Positions 42,519 to 51,105 of a stretch of DNA of 64,000 nucleotides are shown one piece after another. This stretch comes from an uncultured Roseicyclus sp. (GTDB lineage: Bacteria; Pseudomonadota; Alphaproteobacteria; Rhodobacterales; Rhodobacteraceae), in the NCBI GenBank assembly GCA_947491935.1, contig CANLLF010000002.1, positions 992,001-1,056,000 on the forward strand, given 5' to 3'. The translations under genes were made by a program, and so were the position numbers. The first letter of the stretch is position 1. Each line of letters begins with the position of its first letter. The notes beneath the pieces were generated by a model. That model ran no database searches, was not told the DNA's origin, and saw only the letters and a list, made by a program, of their open reading frames with translations.

Positions 42519-43502
42519 TCACTCTTCGTTTGGCAACGACAGGAACCAGCCTTTCCCCTTCTTCTTTGACCTGACGCCCAGAGCACGCCTTGCGCGTTCC
42601 AATGTCTTGGGGGCGATGTCGAGTGCAGCAGCCTCTTTCTCAACCCTAGTGGACGCCTCAGGGCCGTTCTTGAGAAATACGCGCAGGAATTGGGTCGCCT
42701 CGTCCAGCGCCGACATTCGGGGTGGGCCAACGGAAGAAATCAGATCATCAATCGTGATGTCTGACGGCCCAAGCCAATTCAGGGTCGCCATACCTCCTTC
42801 CTCGCCAGCAATCTCGTAGCTTTGGGTTTGCCCCCTCGTGGCGATGTTGTGTTTGATGTGAACAACCAGCTTGGTCGAACTGTCGTTTGGATGTTCGCAG
42901 ACCAAGAACGCGGACCTAGCAGCGCCGATCACATCCATAGACCCACCACCCCTGTAGATGGCCTTGTCGTGCTTGGCCTTGGTCAGGTGCCGGATGATCA
43001 CCACAGCAGTCTCGCCAGCTTCAGCGATGTCTTTCAGGAAGGACAAAAGCTGCCGGATCACATTGGGCTTGTAGATATCCTGTCCAGCAGGAATGTAGGC
43101 AAACAATGGGTCGAGAATGAGTAAGTCTGGGGGCTTACGCTTCACCTCGCGCATAAGCGCTTGCAGACCTTTCTCGTCTAGCGACAGGAAGTCACCCTTT
43201 ACCCGAATGCGCGACGGATCGCCCCCCATCGCATCGATGCGCGGCCTGATCGTATACGCAGCATCATCCTCGGCGCTGAGGTAAAGGACGCGACCGCGCC
43301 CCACCTTTTGACCATCTGGCAATTCCCCACCAATGCTGACCTGTACGGCCAGTTGCATCGCGAGGAAGGATTTGCCGACGCCGGGATCGCCCTCCATGAT
43401 CGTGATCATGCTGAACGGGATGAACGGCTCCCACAGCCACTCGACTGCCTTGGGGTCGATTGTATCTAAGCCAACGAACAGTTCCTTTTTCTTTGAGGTC
43501 AT
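42519..43502 (-). CDS. RepA/AAA_25-type RecA-fold ATPase
   Basis: 327 residues. Walker A is EGDPGVGKSFLAMQLA, Walker B DLLILDPLFAYIP, followed by the sensor VVIIRHLTKA and GAARSAFLVCEH, as in RepA-like hexameric helicases of plasmids and satellites. A C-terminal winged-helix-like part (ATRVEKEAAALDIAPKTLERARRALG) would contact DNA. It overlaps the upstream primase-like gene by 4 bp, giving a compact replication module. It probably unwinds or loads on island DNA after excision. Confidence 0.85.
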   Translation of the reverse strand: MTSKKKELFVGLDTIDPKAVEWLWEPFIPFSMITIMEGDPGVGKSFLAMQLAVQVSIGGELPDGQKVGRGRVLYLSAEDDAAYTIRPRIDAMGGDPSRIRVKGDFLSLDEKGLQALMREVKRKPPDLLILDPLFAYIPAGQDIYKPNVIRQLLSFLKDIAEAGETAVVIIRHLTKAKHDKAIYRGGGSMDVIGAARSAFLVCEHPNDSSTKLVVHIKHNIATRGQTQSYEIAGEEGGMATLNWLGPSDITIDDLISSVGPPRMSALDEATQFLRVFLKNGPEASTRVEKEAAALDIAPKTLERARRALGVRSKKKGKGWFLSLPNEE

Positions 43503-44458
43503 TGAGTGTCCCCCACCTTCGCGATGATCGCGTAAATTTCGCGCCCAAGACGGCTCAAGTTATCCCCGTGCTTGTCCCGAAAATAGGGGCTGGCCCAGAT
43601 CACGCTTGCGATTTCGTCCAACGAGGCACCCGCCTCGTGAAGCCCGGCCACCATTGCGAAAATTCGGTTTGATCGATCATTGGCGATGACAGTGTTGTGC
43701 CTGATCAAAGAGCTAGTGGAAGCGTCCAGCTTGTGTCGGTACCTTTTCCACACATCCCATTTGGAATGCGCGTGTGGGTCCAAATCCTGACCACGAAGAT
43801 TGACCGTGTACGAGCCTCGCTGGCTAGGTAACAGCTTTGGCCTTTCATCCATACACGTCGGGTCGAACTTCAACAGTGGGATGAACGGTTTCCCGTATTC
43901 CGGCTTGTGATTGTATGATCCCGGTATCCTCAGGAGCTTGTTTGCTGCACTACCACCTTTGTCGCCTCCGAACCGATAGGCGAGGGCTTTGGAATATGCC
44001 GACGCCGTTTCAGGCGTATGAGGGCAACCCCAGCACCATAGCGCTTGGGTACGTCCCGGCGACGTCTGCCACACGATTGAGGGTTTGGGTTTGAATCCAA
44101 ATGGATCGGCTTCGTCCACGTCGCACCAGCCAAACCAACAATCATGGAAGACGCTGCTGAGTTTTCGGTTTTTCCGGGTGTAGGTATTGGGGCTGAAATA
44201 CTGGTCCCACTCGTGTCGGCTGTAGGAGCGCAGGATGTCGGCCACGCACATGTCATCATCGACCTGCACGAACTCCTCTACCATTCGCGACGAGCCCTTC
44301 TTGCGAAAACAAAGAGAAGCGTAGGTCGTCACACTGTCCCATACCTGTGGTCCCCAGATCGCGAACAGAAACTCGTCCTGCTCTTTCACTGTAGTTCGAT
44401 CTGGCCAGCCCTCTTGAAAGAGCGAGGGCGTCAGGAAGTTATCAATTTCCGGTGTCAT
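43499..44458 (-). CDS. Primase-like replication protein
   Basis: 319 residues. FGWCDVDEADPF resembles the first catalytic acid pair of archaeo-eukaryotic-type primases, with TSPGRTQALWCW and KLLRIPGSYNHKPEYG (the R-x-PGS-x-N-x-K block) in the order seen in AEP-type primases of plasmids and satellites. ATG 44458 follows AAAGGAC. Overlap with the ATPase gene indicates coupled expression. The C-terminal segment AMVAGLHEAGASLDEIASVIW is a helical regulatory-looking domain. Assignment by motif order only. Confidence 0.65.
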   Translation of the reverse strand: MTPEIDNFLTPSLFQEGWPDRTTVKEQDEFLFAIWGPQVWDSVTTYASLCFRKKGSSRMVEEFVQVDDDMCVADILRSYSRHEWDQYFSPNTYTRKNRKLSSVFHDCWFGWCDVDEADPFGFKPKPSIVWQTSPGRTQALWCWGCPHTPETASAYSKALAYRFGGDKGGSAANKLLRIPGSYNHKPEYGKPFIPLLKFDPTCMDERPKLLPSQRGSYTVNLRGQDLDPHAHSKWDVWKRYRHKLDASTSSLIRHNTVIANDRSNRIFAMVAGLHEAGASLDEIASVIWASPYFRDKHGDNLSRLGREIYAIIAKVGDTQ

Positions 44459-44570
44459 GATATGTCCTTTCGAAACACATAGCTTCACCATTCGTGCGAT
44501 GCGCACGTCTGTTTCGCTGCGTTTTGTGTTGAAGAATGGAGGGGCGATTATCGCCCCACCGTCGCTTATT

Positions 44571-44777
44571 TCAGGTTCTGCAAATGAGGAAAGGTGCGTG
44601 GGTTCCCGTTACAGCTAGATACCACTTATCAACCTCTTCAGCGTTCCATGTGGAGGGGCCAATTCTTTTGGGAAATACACCCTTGGCTTCAAATCGCCTC
44701 AGTTGTTTCGGTGTGTTTTTGATGCCCAGATATTTCAAGCATCTCGGGCAATATGTGCGAGTATAAGCAGCTTCCAT
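44571..44777 (-). CDS. AlpA-like small regulator with Cys pair
   Basis: 68 residues. CPRCLKYLGIKNTPKQLRRF and EAKGVFPKRIGPSTWNAEEV form the small MerR/AlpA-like winged helix (recognition helix, then wing and a Trp before the last helix). It lies 6 bp after the other AlpA-like gene. Probably regulates integrase or replication genes. Confidence 0.65.
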   Translation of the reverse strand: MEAAYTRTYCPRCLKYLGIKNTPKQLRRFEAKGVFPKRIGPSTWNAEEVDKWYLAVTGTHAPFLICRT

Positions 44778-44783
44778 CTTGGC

Positions 44784-45035
44784 TTACCTCGCATCAGCAT
44801 AGTGCCAATCGGCACGCTCGGCCTTGCGGCGATCCAACCATTCGGCCACCTCCGCGCGATCCCAGCAAACCTTTGCCGGACTTAATCGCAGCCGACGTGG
44901 GAAGGCACCGCGGGCCTCAGCCCTGAGCAGCGACGAATTCGATAGATTGACGCCCATGCTTTGCAAGTCTGATCGCGTCAGCAGCACCTTGGGCTGTTTG
45001 GGGATACCTTCCCCAGGAGTTTGTTTTGGTTCCAT
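44784..45035 (-). CDS. AlpA family transcriptional regulator
   Basis: 83 residues. VLLTRSDLQSMGVNLSNSSL, then LRAEARGAFPRRLRLSPAKV and CWDRAEVAEWLDRRKAE give the complete AlpA pattern. In P4-like elements AlpA activates the integrase gene and so promotes excision. Followed closely by a second AlpA-like gene. Confidence 0.8.
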   Translation of the reverse strand: MEPKQTPGEGIPKQPKVLLTRSDLQSMGVNLSNSSLLRAEARGAFPRRLRLSPAKVCWDRAEVAEWLDRRKAERADWHYADAR

Positions 45036-45112
45036 TTCGGACCTCCTGTTTTGTGTGGAGGTCTTTCAATTACCCATGATTCTTCCGGCAATCTTTGAGG
45101 ATTAAATCGAGT

Positions 45113-45829
45113 TTATTCTTCGCAGCCATACTCTGTCAGTAGTCTGTCAACGATTGGCCTGATTTGATCTGGACCTGCCGGTTCCGGGTAGGTCTCGCCT
45201 TGCCAGTCGCTCGCTGCATTTATGAGCGTTGCCTTAAGCTTGGGTGTTTCTTTCAGGAGTTTTGTGTTTCGTTCAATCTGGTTCCGGCACCATCGCTCGA
45301 CCTCAAGTAAATCGTGCTTGTTTGGCGCTCCACGTGTTTCTGTGGCTTCAATCAACAATGAAACCAAACCCTTCGCGTCCACAGTCAGATCAAACTGCTC
45401 TGATGTCAGGCGACCAACGGTTGAGTCCACGACGCATATCTTTGAGAAATCAGACCTGTTCAAGCTGCGCGTCACCGGGCGTGCATCTCGGTTGCGTATT
45501 GCTGGGTGTCGTACAGAGTGGCAGAAGTGCTTCAAACCGTCTCGAACAAACAATTTCTCCAGATACTCTGTCGCAGCATTTAGCCGATACGTTCGCCCGG
45601 CTTGCCATCTTTTGAGTGCAGGCTGGCGTATAGGACGCTTCAAGGGCAAGCCTTGGCTTGAGACTTCTCGTGCTACTTGCTCGTAGGGCATCTTGTCTGC
45701 TTCCGTAAGTGGACGGAATTCGGTCCAATGCCAGCCGATTGGAAACAAGAAATAGCCTATCAGATTGGTAGCAGAACGCAGCCGAATTTCCCAATGCTCC
45801 TCATGGTACGCTTCAATTTCGCGCCACAC
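45113..45829 (-). CDS. Hypothetical island protein
   Basis: 238 residues, MWREIEAYHEEHWEIRLRSA onward, soluble, with charged helices (DLLEVERWCRNQIERNTKLL). It starts 11 bp after the integrase stop and is probably on the same transcript. No domain recognised. Base composition is that of the island. Confidence 0.6.
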   Translation of the reverse strand: MWREIEAYHEEHWEIRLRSATNLIGYFLFPIGWHWTEFRPLTEADKMPYEQVAREVSSQGLPLKRPIRQPALKRWQAGRTYRLNAATEYLEKLFVRDGLKHFCHSVRHPAIRNRDARPVTRSLNRSDFSKICVVDSTVGRLTSEQFDLTVDAKGLVSLLIEATETRGAPNKHDLLEVERWCRNQIERNTKLLKETPKLKATLINAASDWQGETYPEPAGPDQIRPIVDRLLTEYGCEE

Positions 45830-45840
45830 CTTTGGGAAAG

Positions 45841-46999
45841 CTAACTTATTAATTCAGCTAGGTGGTCGGCCCATTGCTCCAGTGCCTCACGCTTCTCGTT
45901 GAAATACGTGTAGCGATTGTAGGTTGCACCAACGCCTGAGACGACCCCCGATTTATGGTTGGTCACGGCGTCGATCACATGAGGTGCCACACCGATCTTC
46001 GCCATGCCTGTGGAGGCCGTGCGCCTGAAATCATGGAAGCGCCAATCAGGCGTGTTTACCGGCAGTTTCGCCTCGATACGTTCCTTGAGGCGCCCAAACC
46101 CGGAAATAGCTGAACGCCCAGTCGTCGTGAACACGAATTCGCTGTCTAGGAACCTCTGCAGGGAGCGCAGTATTCCCACGGCCTGTGGAGGCAAAGGCAC
46201 GATGTGCAAGCGAGCGTTTTTCACACGGCTCGCCGGAAGTTCCCAAATTCCCTCATCAAGATTGAGTTCAGACCAACGCATGTCAGACACTTCTGCCCGT
46301 CGCTGCCCCGTCATCATCAGCAACTTGAGGAACGGGCCAAACGGGAAGCCCTCGACGTCACTGTGCTTCCAAATCGCGCGAATTTCATCATCGCTCAGCA
46401 CACGATCACGAGGAATTTCGCGCGTTGGCGGCCTGAGGAGAGCCACAGGCGATGTTTCGATGTCGCCACGCATAACGCACCAGTTCATGAGCTTTTTGAT
46501 CGCTGAGAGCGCTCGATTTGCGCGTGTCGGCGTTCCATTGGCGATGATGCCGTCCAGCACCTTGCTGACATCCTGCCGTTTGATCTGATTGATAGGTCGA
46601 TCCTTCAAACCATCGAACTTGTGCAAAACGCTTTCGGTGCGCTTCCAGTCCTTTGTGTTTGGCTTGGGATGGAAGCTCAATGAACTTAGGAATTGTCTCG
46701 CCAAGTGTCGGGGCCGATGCCTCGGAAACCTCAGGGGCCTTATCAAACTCGCCCAACTCGACATCACGGGCGATTTCCATCGCCTTGCGTCTGGCGTCGG
46801 CGAGGGAGATCACAGGATAGGGGCCGATCTTGATACGCTTGCGCGAACCGTTCGGGCGCACCAGCGTGTAGAACACCTTGGCACCTGTGGTCGACACACG
46901 CACATGCAGGCCGTTTACCTTTTGGTCACGCACCTCGTACCGTTTGATGGTCGCCGGAGGCATTGAGTCGAGTGATTTGGTTGTCAGTATCTGTTTCAT
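45841..46999 (-). pseudogene. P4-type tyrosine integrase, single frameshift
   Basis: The N-terminal part from ATG 46999 reads MKQILTTKSLDSMPPATIKR, then VNGLHVRVSTTGAKVFYTLV and RKRIKIGPYPVISLADARRK, the DUF4102-type arm-binding domain. It leaves frame near 46669-46673, where one extra C changes IEL-HPKPNTKDWKRTE to nonsense. The other frame carries the catalytic domain: Arg in MTGQRRAEVSDMRW, Lys in RVKNARLHIVPL, His-x-x-Arg in FHDFRRTAST, NHKSG and the tyrosine in YNRYTY. Without the extra base the length (385 residues) is normal. Likely inactive, unless the shift is a sequencing error or is programmed. Confidence 0.88.
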
Positions 47000-47328
47000 G
47001 CAGACATCGTAAGACACCCAGAATCCGCGTGTCAGGGTATGATCTGGAGCGCTCTGCTCAAGCGTGAACAAGCATGTCGCCGCATGGAGCAACATGAGCC
47101 GCGAGCTGATCAACATCTCCATAGGATCATGGAGCAGCTGATTTTCAATGCGCGTCACGGCACGTTAAATCGTTGATGTTGTTGGGCCGAAACCGAACTG
47201 TGCTAGGCCTGTGCTAGCTTTCAGCGTCGGCACGCGAAAATACTCTTCTTTGTGAATCATCGGAAAGGCAAGATCCATTTGAGTGCTTTGACAAGCAGTG
47301 TCCCGTGGCGGGTATGCTGGCCGTAATT
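47000..47328. other. Gap upstream of the integrase
   Basis: 329 bp with no convincing gene. It should hold the integrase promoter on the minus strand. A short direct repeat GTGCTAG occurs twice near 47209-47226, partly like the GGGTGCTAG of the left arm site, but too short to call. Confidence 0.4.
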
Positions 47329-48327
47329 CTATCTCTCTCCGAATAGCTGCGGCCCAAACACGTCAACCAAGTTCGCGATCTCCGAAAAAATTACCGACAT
47401 TCGGGTATCAACCATTTGCTGACCTTCGGTATTTTCCTCCAGACACTTGAGCTCGAATTCGACGGCCACAAAAGATTTGTGGGTGCGAATCTCTTCCGTT
47501 AGTTCCCCGCTATTGCCGCTTGACCCAAGACAAATCCGAAGGAACTCCCGAATAAGATCCCTAGAAATATCATCTGCGGGCTCCTGCTTCATTGACGGGT
47601 TGCTAATTAATTCGTTCGCCTTATCGATGTAAGTCTCGATATCGAGATCTGGGCGATCGCCCACCTCTTCCCTAATATTCGTGAAAACTTCGAAGAAGGC
47701 GACGCCTATCGTGTAGTTTGCAACCTCAAGGCTCCGGTCGAGCTTTAGGGCATCTGATGTTGCGTTCAGTAACGATAATGATTTCTTGAAAAAACGTTCT
47801 GCGGCTTCGTTCTGACCCGTTAGCATTGCATCGTTGATGTCGTACTGGAGCGAACCCTTGAATATCGAAAGTAGCAGTTTTCCAACTACAAGAAGTGCCA
47901 AAGCAGCTGCGCCGAGGTCATACTGGGGTGGGATATCAACTGCTGAAACTGATGGCTTCCAAACACGTTCCGTTAGCGAAAATGCCGTAGAAAGAAAGAG
48001 CATGAACAACGCCAGCGTAAACGCCACAAATAAGTTCGTTGTCAATTCCGTCCCAAAGCCTTCAAACTTCTTCTTTAAGCTGGCGAGCGAAACAGAAAAC
48101 CACGCTGTACCAGCTACCATGGTTGTGGGTATCAAAACGGATACAACAATCGCTGTGTCCAACAGCACCAAGGCAGGAAGCATTAGAACTGAGTAAAATA
48201 TCGATTGGCGCACTGCTACGACATATTTGGAAGTTATGGCGTCCTCAGCCAACTCTCTCTCTACGCCTGTCAGTGTGATCCTAAAGAACCGTTTTAGAAC
48301 GAACTTTCTTATTAGTGCCTCAATCAT
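47329..48327 (-). CDS. Multi-span membrane protein A of the TIR region
   Basis: 332 residues. Two hydrophobic pairs, SIFYSVLMLPALVLLDTAIV / LIPTTMVAGTAWFSVSLASL and LFVAFTLALFMLFLSTAF / LGAAALALLVVGKLLLSIF, are followed by a soluble helical domain. It resembles the plus-strand membrane protein at 49242 in two blocks: AGTAWFSVSLASLKKKFEGF and GSLQYDINDAML. ATG 48327 overlaps the stop of the upstream small gene (ATGATTGA). Family unknown; the location suggests a role linked to the TIR operon. Confidence 0.7.
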   Translation of the reverse strand: MIEALIRKFVLKRFFRITLTGVERELAEDAITSKYVVAVRQSIFYSVLMLPALVLLDTAIVVSVLIPTTMVAGTAWFSVSLASLKKKFEGFGTELTTNLFVAFTLALFMLFLSTAFSLTERVWKPSVSAVDIPPQYDLGAAALALLVVGKLLLSIFKGSLQYDINDAMLTGQNEAAERFFKKSLSLLNATSDALKLDRSLEVANYTIGVAFFEVFTNIREEVGDRPDLDIETYIDKANELISNPSMKQEPADDISRDLIREFLRICLGSSGNSGELTEEIRTHKSFVAVEFELKCLEENTEGQQMVDTRMSVIFSEIANLVDVFGPQLFGER

Positions 48328-48598
48328 TTGACCTCTTTCCTTCGACGACCAGGCTGGCCTCATTCTCCAAGCTAACCACCGTTTTCGTTCGTTCAGCCAC
48401 CTCAACGGCCTCTACACTCTTGGTCAATCCGCAAAATCGGGTTGGGATGAACGGAGTTGCGATCACCTTGTATGTTTCTCCTTCTGTAACGACGACGTCG
48501 GGTTGGTCCGGTCTGACGGCCTCCTGCCGGTCGTTGACATCAACAAGGACTCTAGTCGCCCAGTCAAAAACAGAGCGATCAATACAGATTCTAGTCAT
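48320..48598 (-). CDS. Small hypothetical protein coupled to membrane protein A
   Basis: 92 residues, MTRICIDRSVFDWATRVLVD then VVVTEGETYKVIATPFIPTR, mostly beta in appearance, no membrane span. It overlaps the next gene by 8 bp. It is divergent from the TIR operon across 247 bp that should hold both promoters. No domain recognised. Confidence 0.6.
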   Translation of the reverse strand: MTRICIDRSVFDWATRVLVDVNDRQEAVRPDQPDVVVTEGETYKVIATPFIPTRFCGLTKSVEAVEVAERTKTVVSLENEASLVVEGKRSND

Positions 48599-48845
48599 TT
48601 TTTGATGCCTCTAAACGCTTGCCGTCAGGATACCACGTAAATTTTGGGCTGCAAACTAGACCGGCCAGTCACATGACGTATGCCGGGGTCTGGATCGGAA
48701 CTTCTCAGCCAGAAGGCTGGCTCTCAGCTCTGTCGACTACTTACATGCCGCCTTGCCTTTGGTTGTAATGAAAGGGTAGCCTCACTGGAAGGATGTGCTC
48801 ACGGTCGAGCACTTTATGCAATCAGAAAGACAAGGATAAAGCACA

Positions 48846-49238
48846 TTGACCGACCTGGATAGCTTCCAGCTTAAAAATCTTCAATCCATCATCAATAGAC
48901 TTGAAGGTAACTGCTTCGCCCTAAAAAGCCTCGCAATCACGATTACCGCTGCGGCCATCGCTTTTGTCTCCACCCTTGAGAGCAATGGAAATTTGGTTCT
49001 GCTATCAGTAGTCTTTTTACTCTTGGTCTTTTGGCACCTTGATGCGAGATATCTTGTCCAAGGTAGAAAATTTCGAAAAGAGCAAAATACCCAATTGGAA
49101 AAAATAGGCACGGATAGTTGGACGAGTTCGGACGCCTCACTGTCGCTGGGCTCAACCATGTTCAGCTGGTCGGTACTGTGGTTCTATAGTTCGTTGCTGA
49201 TACTGGTGATCGCGGTTCTTTTCGCAATCAGGGCATAA
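48846..49238 (+). CDS. Small membrane protein B of the TIR operon
   Basis: 130 residues from TTG 48846. An N-terminal helix with RLEGNCFALKSLAITITAAA leads into two adjacent spans (IAFVSTLES / LVLLSVVFLLLVFWHLDARYL), then a charged loop QGRKFRKEQNTQLEK and a last span FYSSLLILVIAVLFAI. The R-x2-x-N-x2-LK ... W-x-LDA-x-YL-x-Q pattern is one I associate with small three-span proteins found next to defence genes; that is from memory and unchecked. It is 3 bp from the next gene. It could be a membrane anchor or pore. Confidence 0.68.
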   Translation: MTDLDSFQLKNLQSIINRLEGNCFALKSLAITITAAAIAFVSTLESNGNLVLLSVVFLLLVFWHLDARYLVQGRKFRKEQNTQLEKIGTDSWTSSDASLSLGSTMFSWSVLWFYSSLLILVIAVLFAIRA

Positions 49239-49241
49239 GAG

Positions 49242-49937
49242 ATGGTCAAAGACGGCGGCTTCTCCTTTGGCGGCAAAGGAGGAAAGGATCTTGGCGAATA
49301 CGCGGATCGGGCGCAAGTGTCGCGAACGCGGCGATTTTTCCGTGTGATCGATCCATGGTATTGGGCGGCGTATGGGCTTTGTTATCCTGTTACAAAACTG
49401 CCCCTGAGCACGACAGAGTCCAATATCATCGAGTTAAACATCGAGAAGCACCGTTTTGTGCTCTTTCTCTCAACGATGTTTAGTTTGCTTGCTTGGTGGG
49501 GCATCTCTACTTCTGAAAAAGAAAGCTTGAATGAGCTTGTGATTGCGCTTCTCGCTCCTGCATTTGTTACGGGCGGCGCTTGGTTTGCCATCACTTTCGG
49601 AGGCGTGCAAGAAAAGCTGCTAGGAGCGGCCGTTTCACTCACCAAGTGGATGTTCGCTGCATTCAGTATTTCCTTGCTCACAATGTTCATTGCTTTGGCG
49701 CATATCGTCCCTTGGCAACTCACGATAGTGTTGGCGGTTATTACGTTCCTCGTTCTTTTGTCTGCGATAACATACGACAACGTAGACAGCCTAAAGATTG
49801 GGTTAGATGACGCTTTAAGGCGGCATAGTTTGACAATGATGGCAAAACTCGGTGCCGACGACGGCATCTGGCCGCCGATCGATAGCGAAGAACGACTAAA
49901 AGAGTGGGTTGATAAAGGGAATAAAAATGGTCGTTAG
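49242..49937 (+). CDS. Multi-span membrane protein C of the TIR operon
   Basis: 231 residues. Spans are LFLSTMFSLLAWWGI, LVIALLAPAFVTGGAWFAITF, WMFAAFSISLLTMFIALAHIV and LTIVLAVITFLVLLSAI. The blocks VTGGAWFAITFGGVQEKLLG and DSLKIGLDDALRR match those of membrane protein A on the other strand, so the two are probably distant paralogues. The stop overlaps the TIR gene start by 11 bp, so the two are translationally coupled. I would expect it to be the membrane partner of the TIR protein. Confidence 0.72.
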   Translation: MVKDGGFSFGGKGGKDLGEYADRAQVSRTRRFFRVIDPWYWAAYGLCYPVTKLPLSTTESNIIELNIEKHRFVLFLSTMFSLLAWWGISTSEKESLNELVIALLAPAFVTGGAWFAITFGGVQEKLLGAAVSLTKWMFAAFSISLLTMFIALAHIVPWQLTIVLAVITFLVLLSAITYDNVDSLKIGLDDALRRHSLTMMAKLGADDGIWPPIDSEERLKEWVDKGNKNGR

Positions 49938-51105
49938 GAAAGTCCCCTCAGTTGCAATCAGCTATGCGTCAGAAGATGCGGCGCTAGCTGATGACATATA
50001 CCAGTTTCTGAATCAAAGACTCGATGAAGAGGGCCGTAAGAAATACGACGTTTTCCAAGATCGTGTCTCCGTCGTAACGTCAGATTTCTTCAATAGAATT
50101 CGTGAGTCATTTGAGCGTGCTCAAGCCGTCGTAGTTCTTATTTCGGCTGCTTCTTTGAACTCTCCTTGGGTGCAGTTTGAACTCAACATGGCTTTGGGGC
50201 GCCAGATGATTGCTCAACGCGATGACCCCGTTGCGCCTATCAGTGACGTAGATCAAGAGACCGACGGGGAGGAAGGTGAACATCTAGTCCCAGACATGCG
50301 TTTGGTTCCGGTGCTTGTGGAACCTGTCGACAGATTGCCCAGGAACAACGTGATCCTACAGTATTTGAACGTTGTCGACTTCACGACAGCACTTGAGGCC
50401 TCCAACACGTTTACTGAGATAGGTATTCGGGTTGACGAGCTCCTGGGCTCGATTGACGAGAGCGAAACAAAATTCCTCAACGTAAGGCGGCAGTTCAATT
50501 TACAGACGAACTACACAAGGCTCTTTGGGCAGCTTGGAGACGTGTTCGCAGAGATCTTGCAAGACAAAACAAGCGAGTTCTCCGACAAGCTGGATGCCAT
50601 AAATCGAGCCTTTGCCGCAAGTACCAGCCTACTGTCTCCAGCACATATCTCAATTAAGGAGCGCGATGCAACTGAGGCAATTTGGGTTGTGTCCGCTGAT
50701 CTGTATAATGACCTACATGTGCCGGAATTTGAGGAATCTATTATCGATAACTTCCGACGCGGTCTTCACTACGTCTATTTCATAGAAAATGCGGAACGAT
50801 TTGACAAGATGGTCGAAAGGTTCGATTCGATTTATGGAAGAATCGATTTATCCGGAAATGGAAAATTGGAGGACAATAAGCCGCACTATCATTTCGTACC
50901 ACTTGCGCCCGGAACAGTAATGCCTTTTGACGAAGTTGTCATTTATGACCCTAAGGCCGGTCGAATAACTAGCTCGTATGTTCAAATCACTTTTGACCAG
51001 CACCCGAATAAGCAGACGGTCTATATTGACCTTCCATTGTCCGCCACGGAAAAAATGGTTCAAAAGCTGGATGTTGTGTACCAGAAATTCTTGAAGAAGA
51101 AATGA
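49927..51105 (+). CDS. TIR-domain protein, putative NADase effector
   Basis: 392 residues. Residues ~5-165 are a TIR domain: VAISYASEDAALADDIYQFL, VFQDRVSVVTSDFF, AQAVVVLISAASLNSPWVQF and Glu85 in FELNMAL, the position of the catalytic Glu in bacterial NAD-cleaving TIRs. The C-terminal part (EAIWVVSADLYNDLHVPEFE, NFRRGLHYVYFIENAERF, VYIDLPLSATEKMVQKLD) is a module I cannot name. ATG 49927 has AGGGA 7 bp upstream. Bacterial TIR proteins commonly kill or arrest infected cells by NAD depletion after a partner senses phage. The 3' end overlaps the next gene (ATGA). Confidence 0.8.
   Translation: MVVRKVPSVAISYASEDAALADDIYQFLNQRLDEEGRKKYDVFQDRVSVVTSDFFNRIRESFERAQAVVVLISAASLNSPWVQFELNMALGRQMIAQRDDPVAPISDVDQETDGEEGEHLVPDMRLVPVLVEPVDRLPRNNVILQYLNVVDFTTALEASNTFTEIGIRVDELLGSIDESETKFLNVRRQFNLQTNYTRLFGQLGDVFAEILQDKTSEFSDKLDAINRAFAASTSLLSPAHISIKERDATEAIWVVSADLYNDLHVPEFEESIIDNFRRGLHYVYFIENAERFDKMVERFDSIYGRIDLSGNGKLEDNKPHYHFVPLAPGTVMPFDEVVIYDPKAGRITSSYVQITFDQHPNKQTVYIDLPLSATEKMVQKLDVVYQKFLKKK

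Noticed and set aside
49927-51105. TIR gene considered as part of a Thoeris system
   Set aside because: No ThsA-like SIR2 or NAD-binding SLOG/Macro partner is next to it; the neighbours are membrane proteins and an unknown helical protein.
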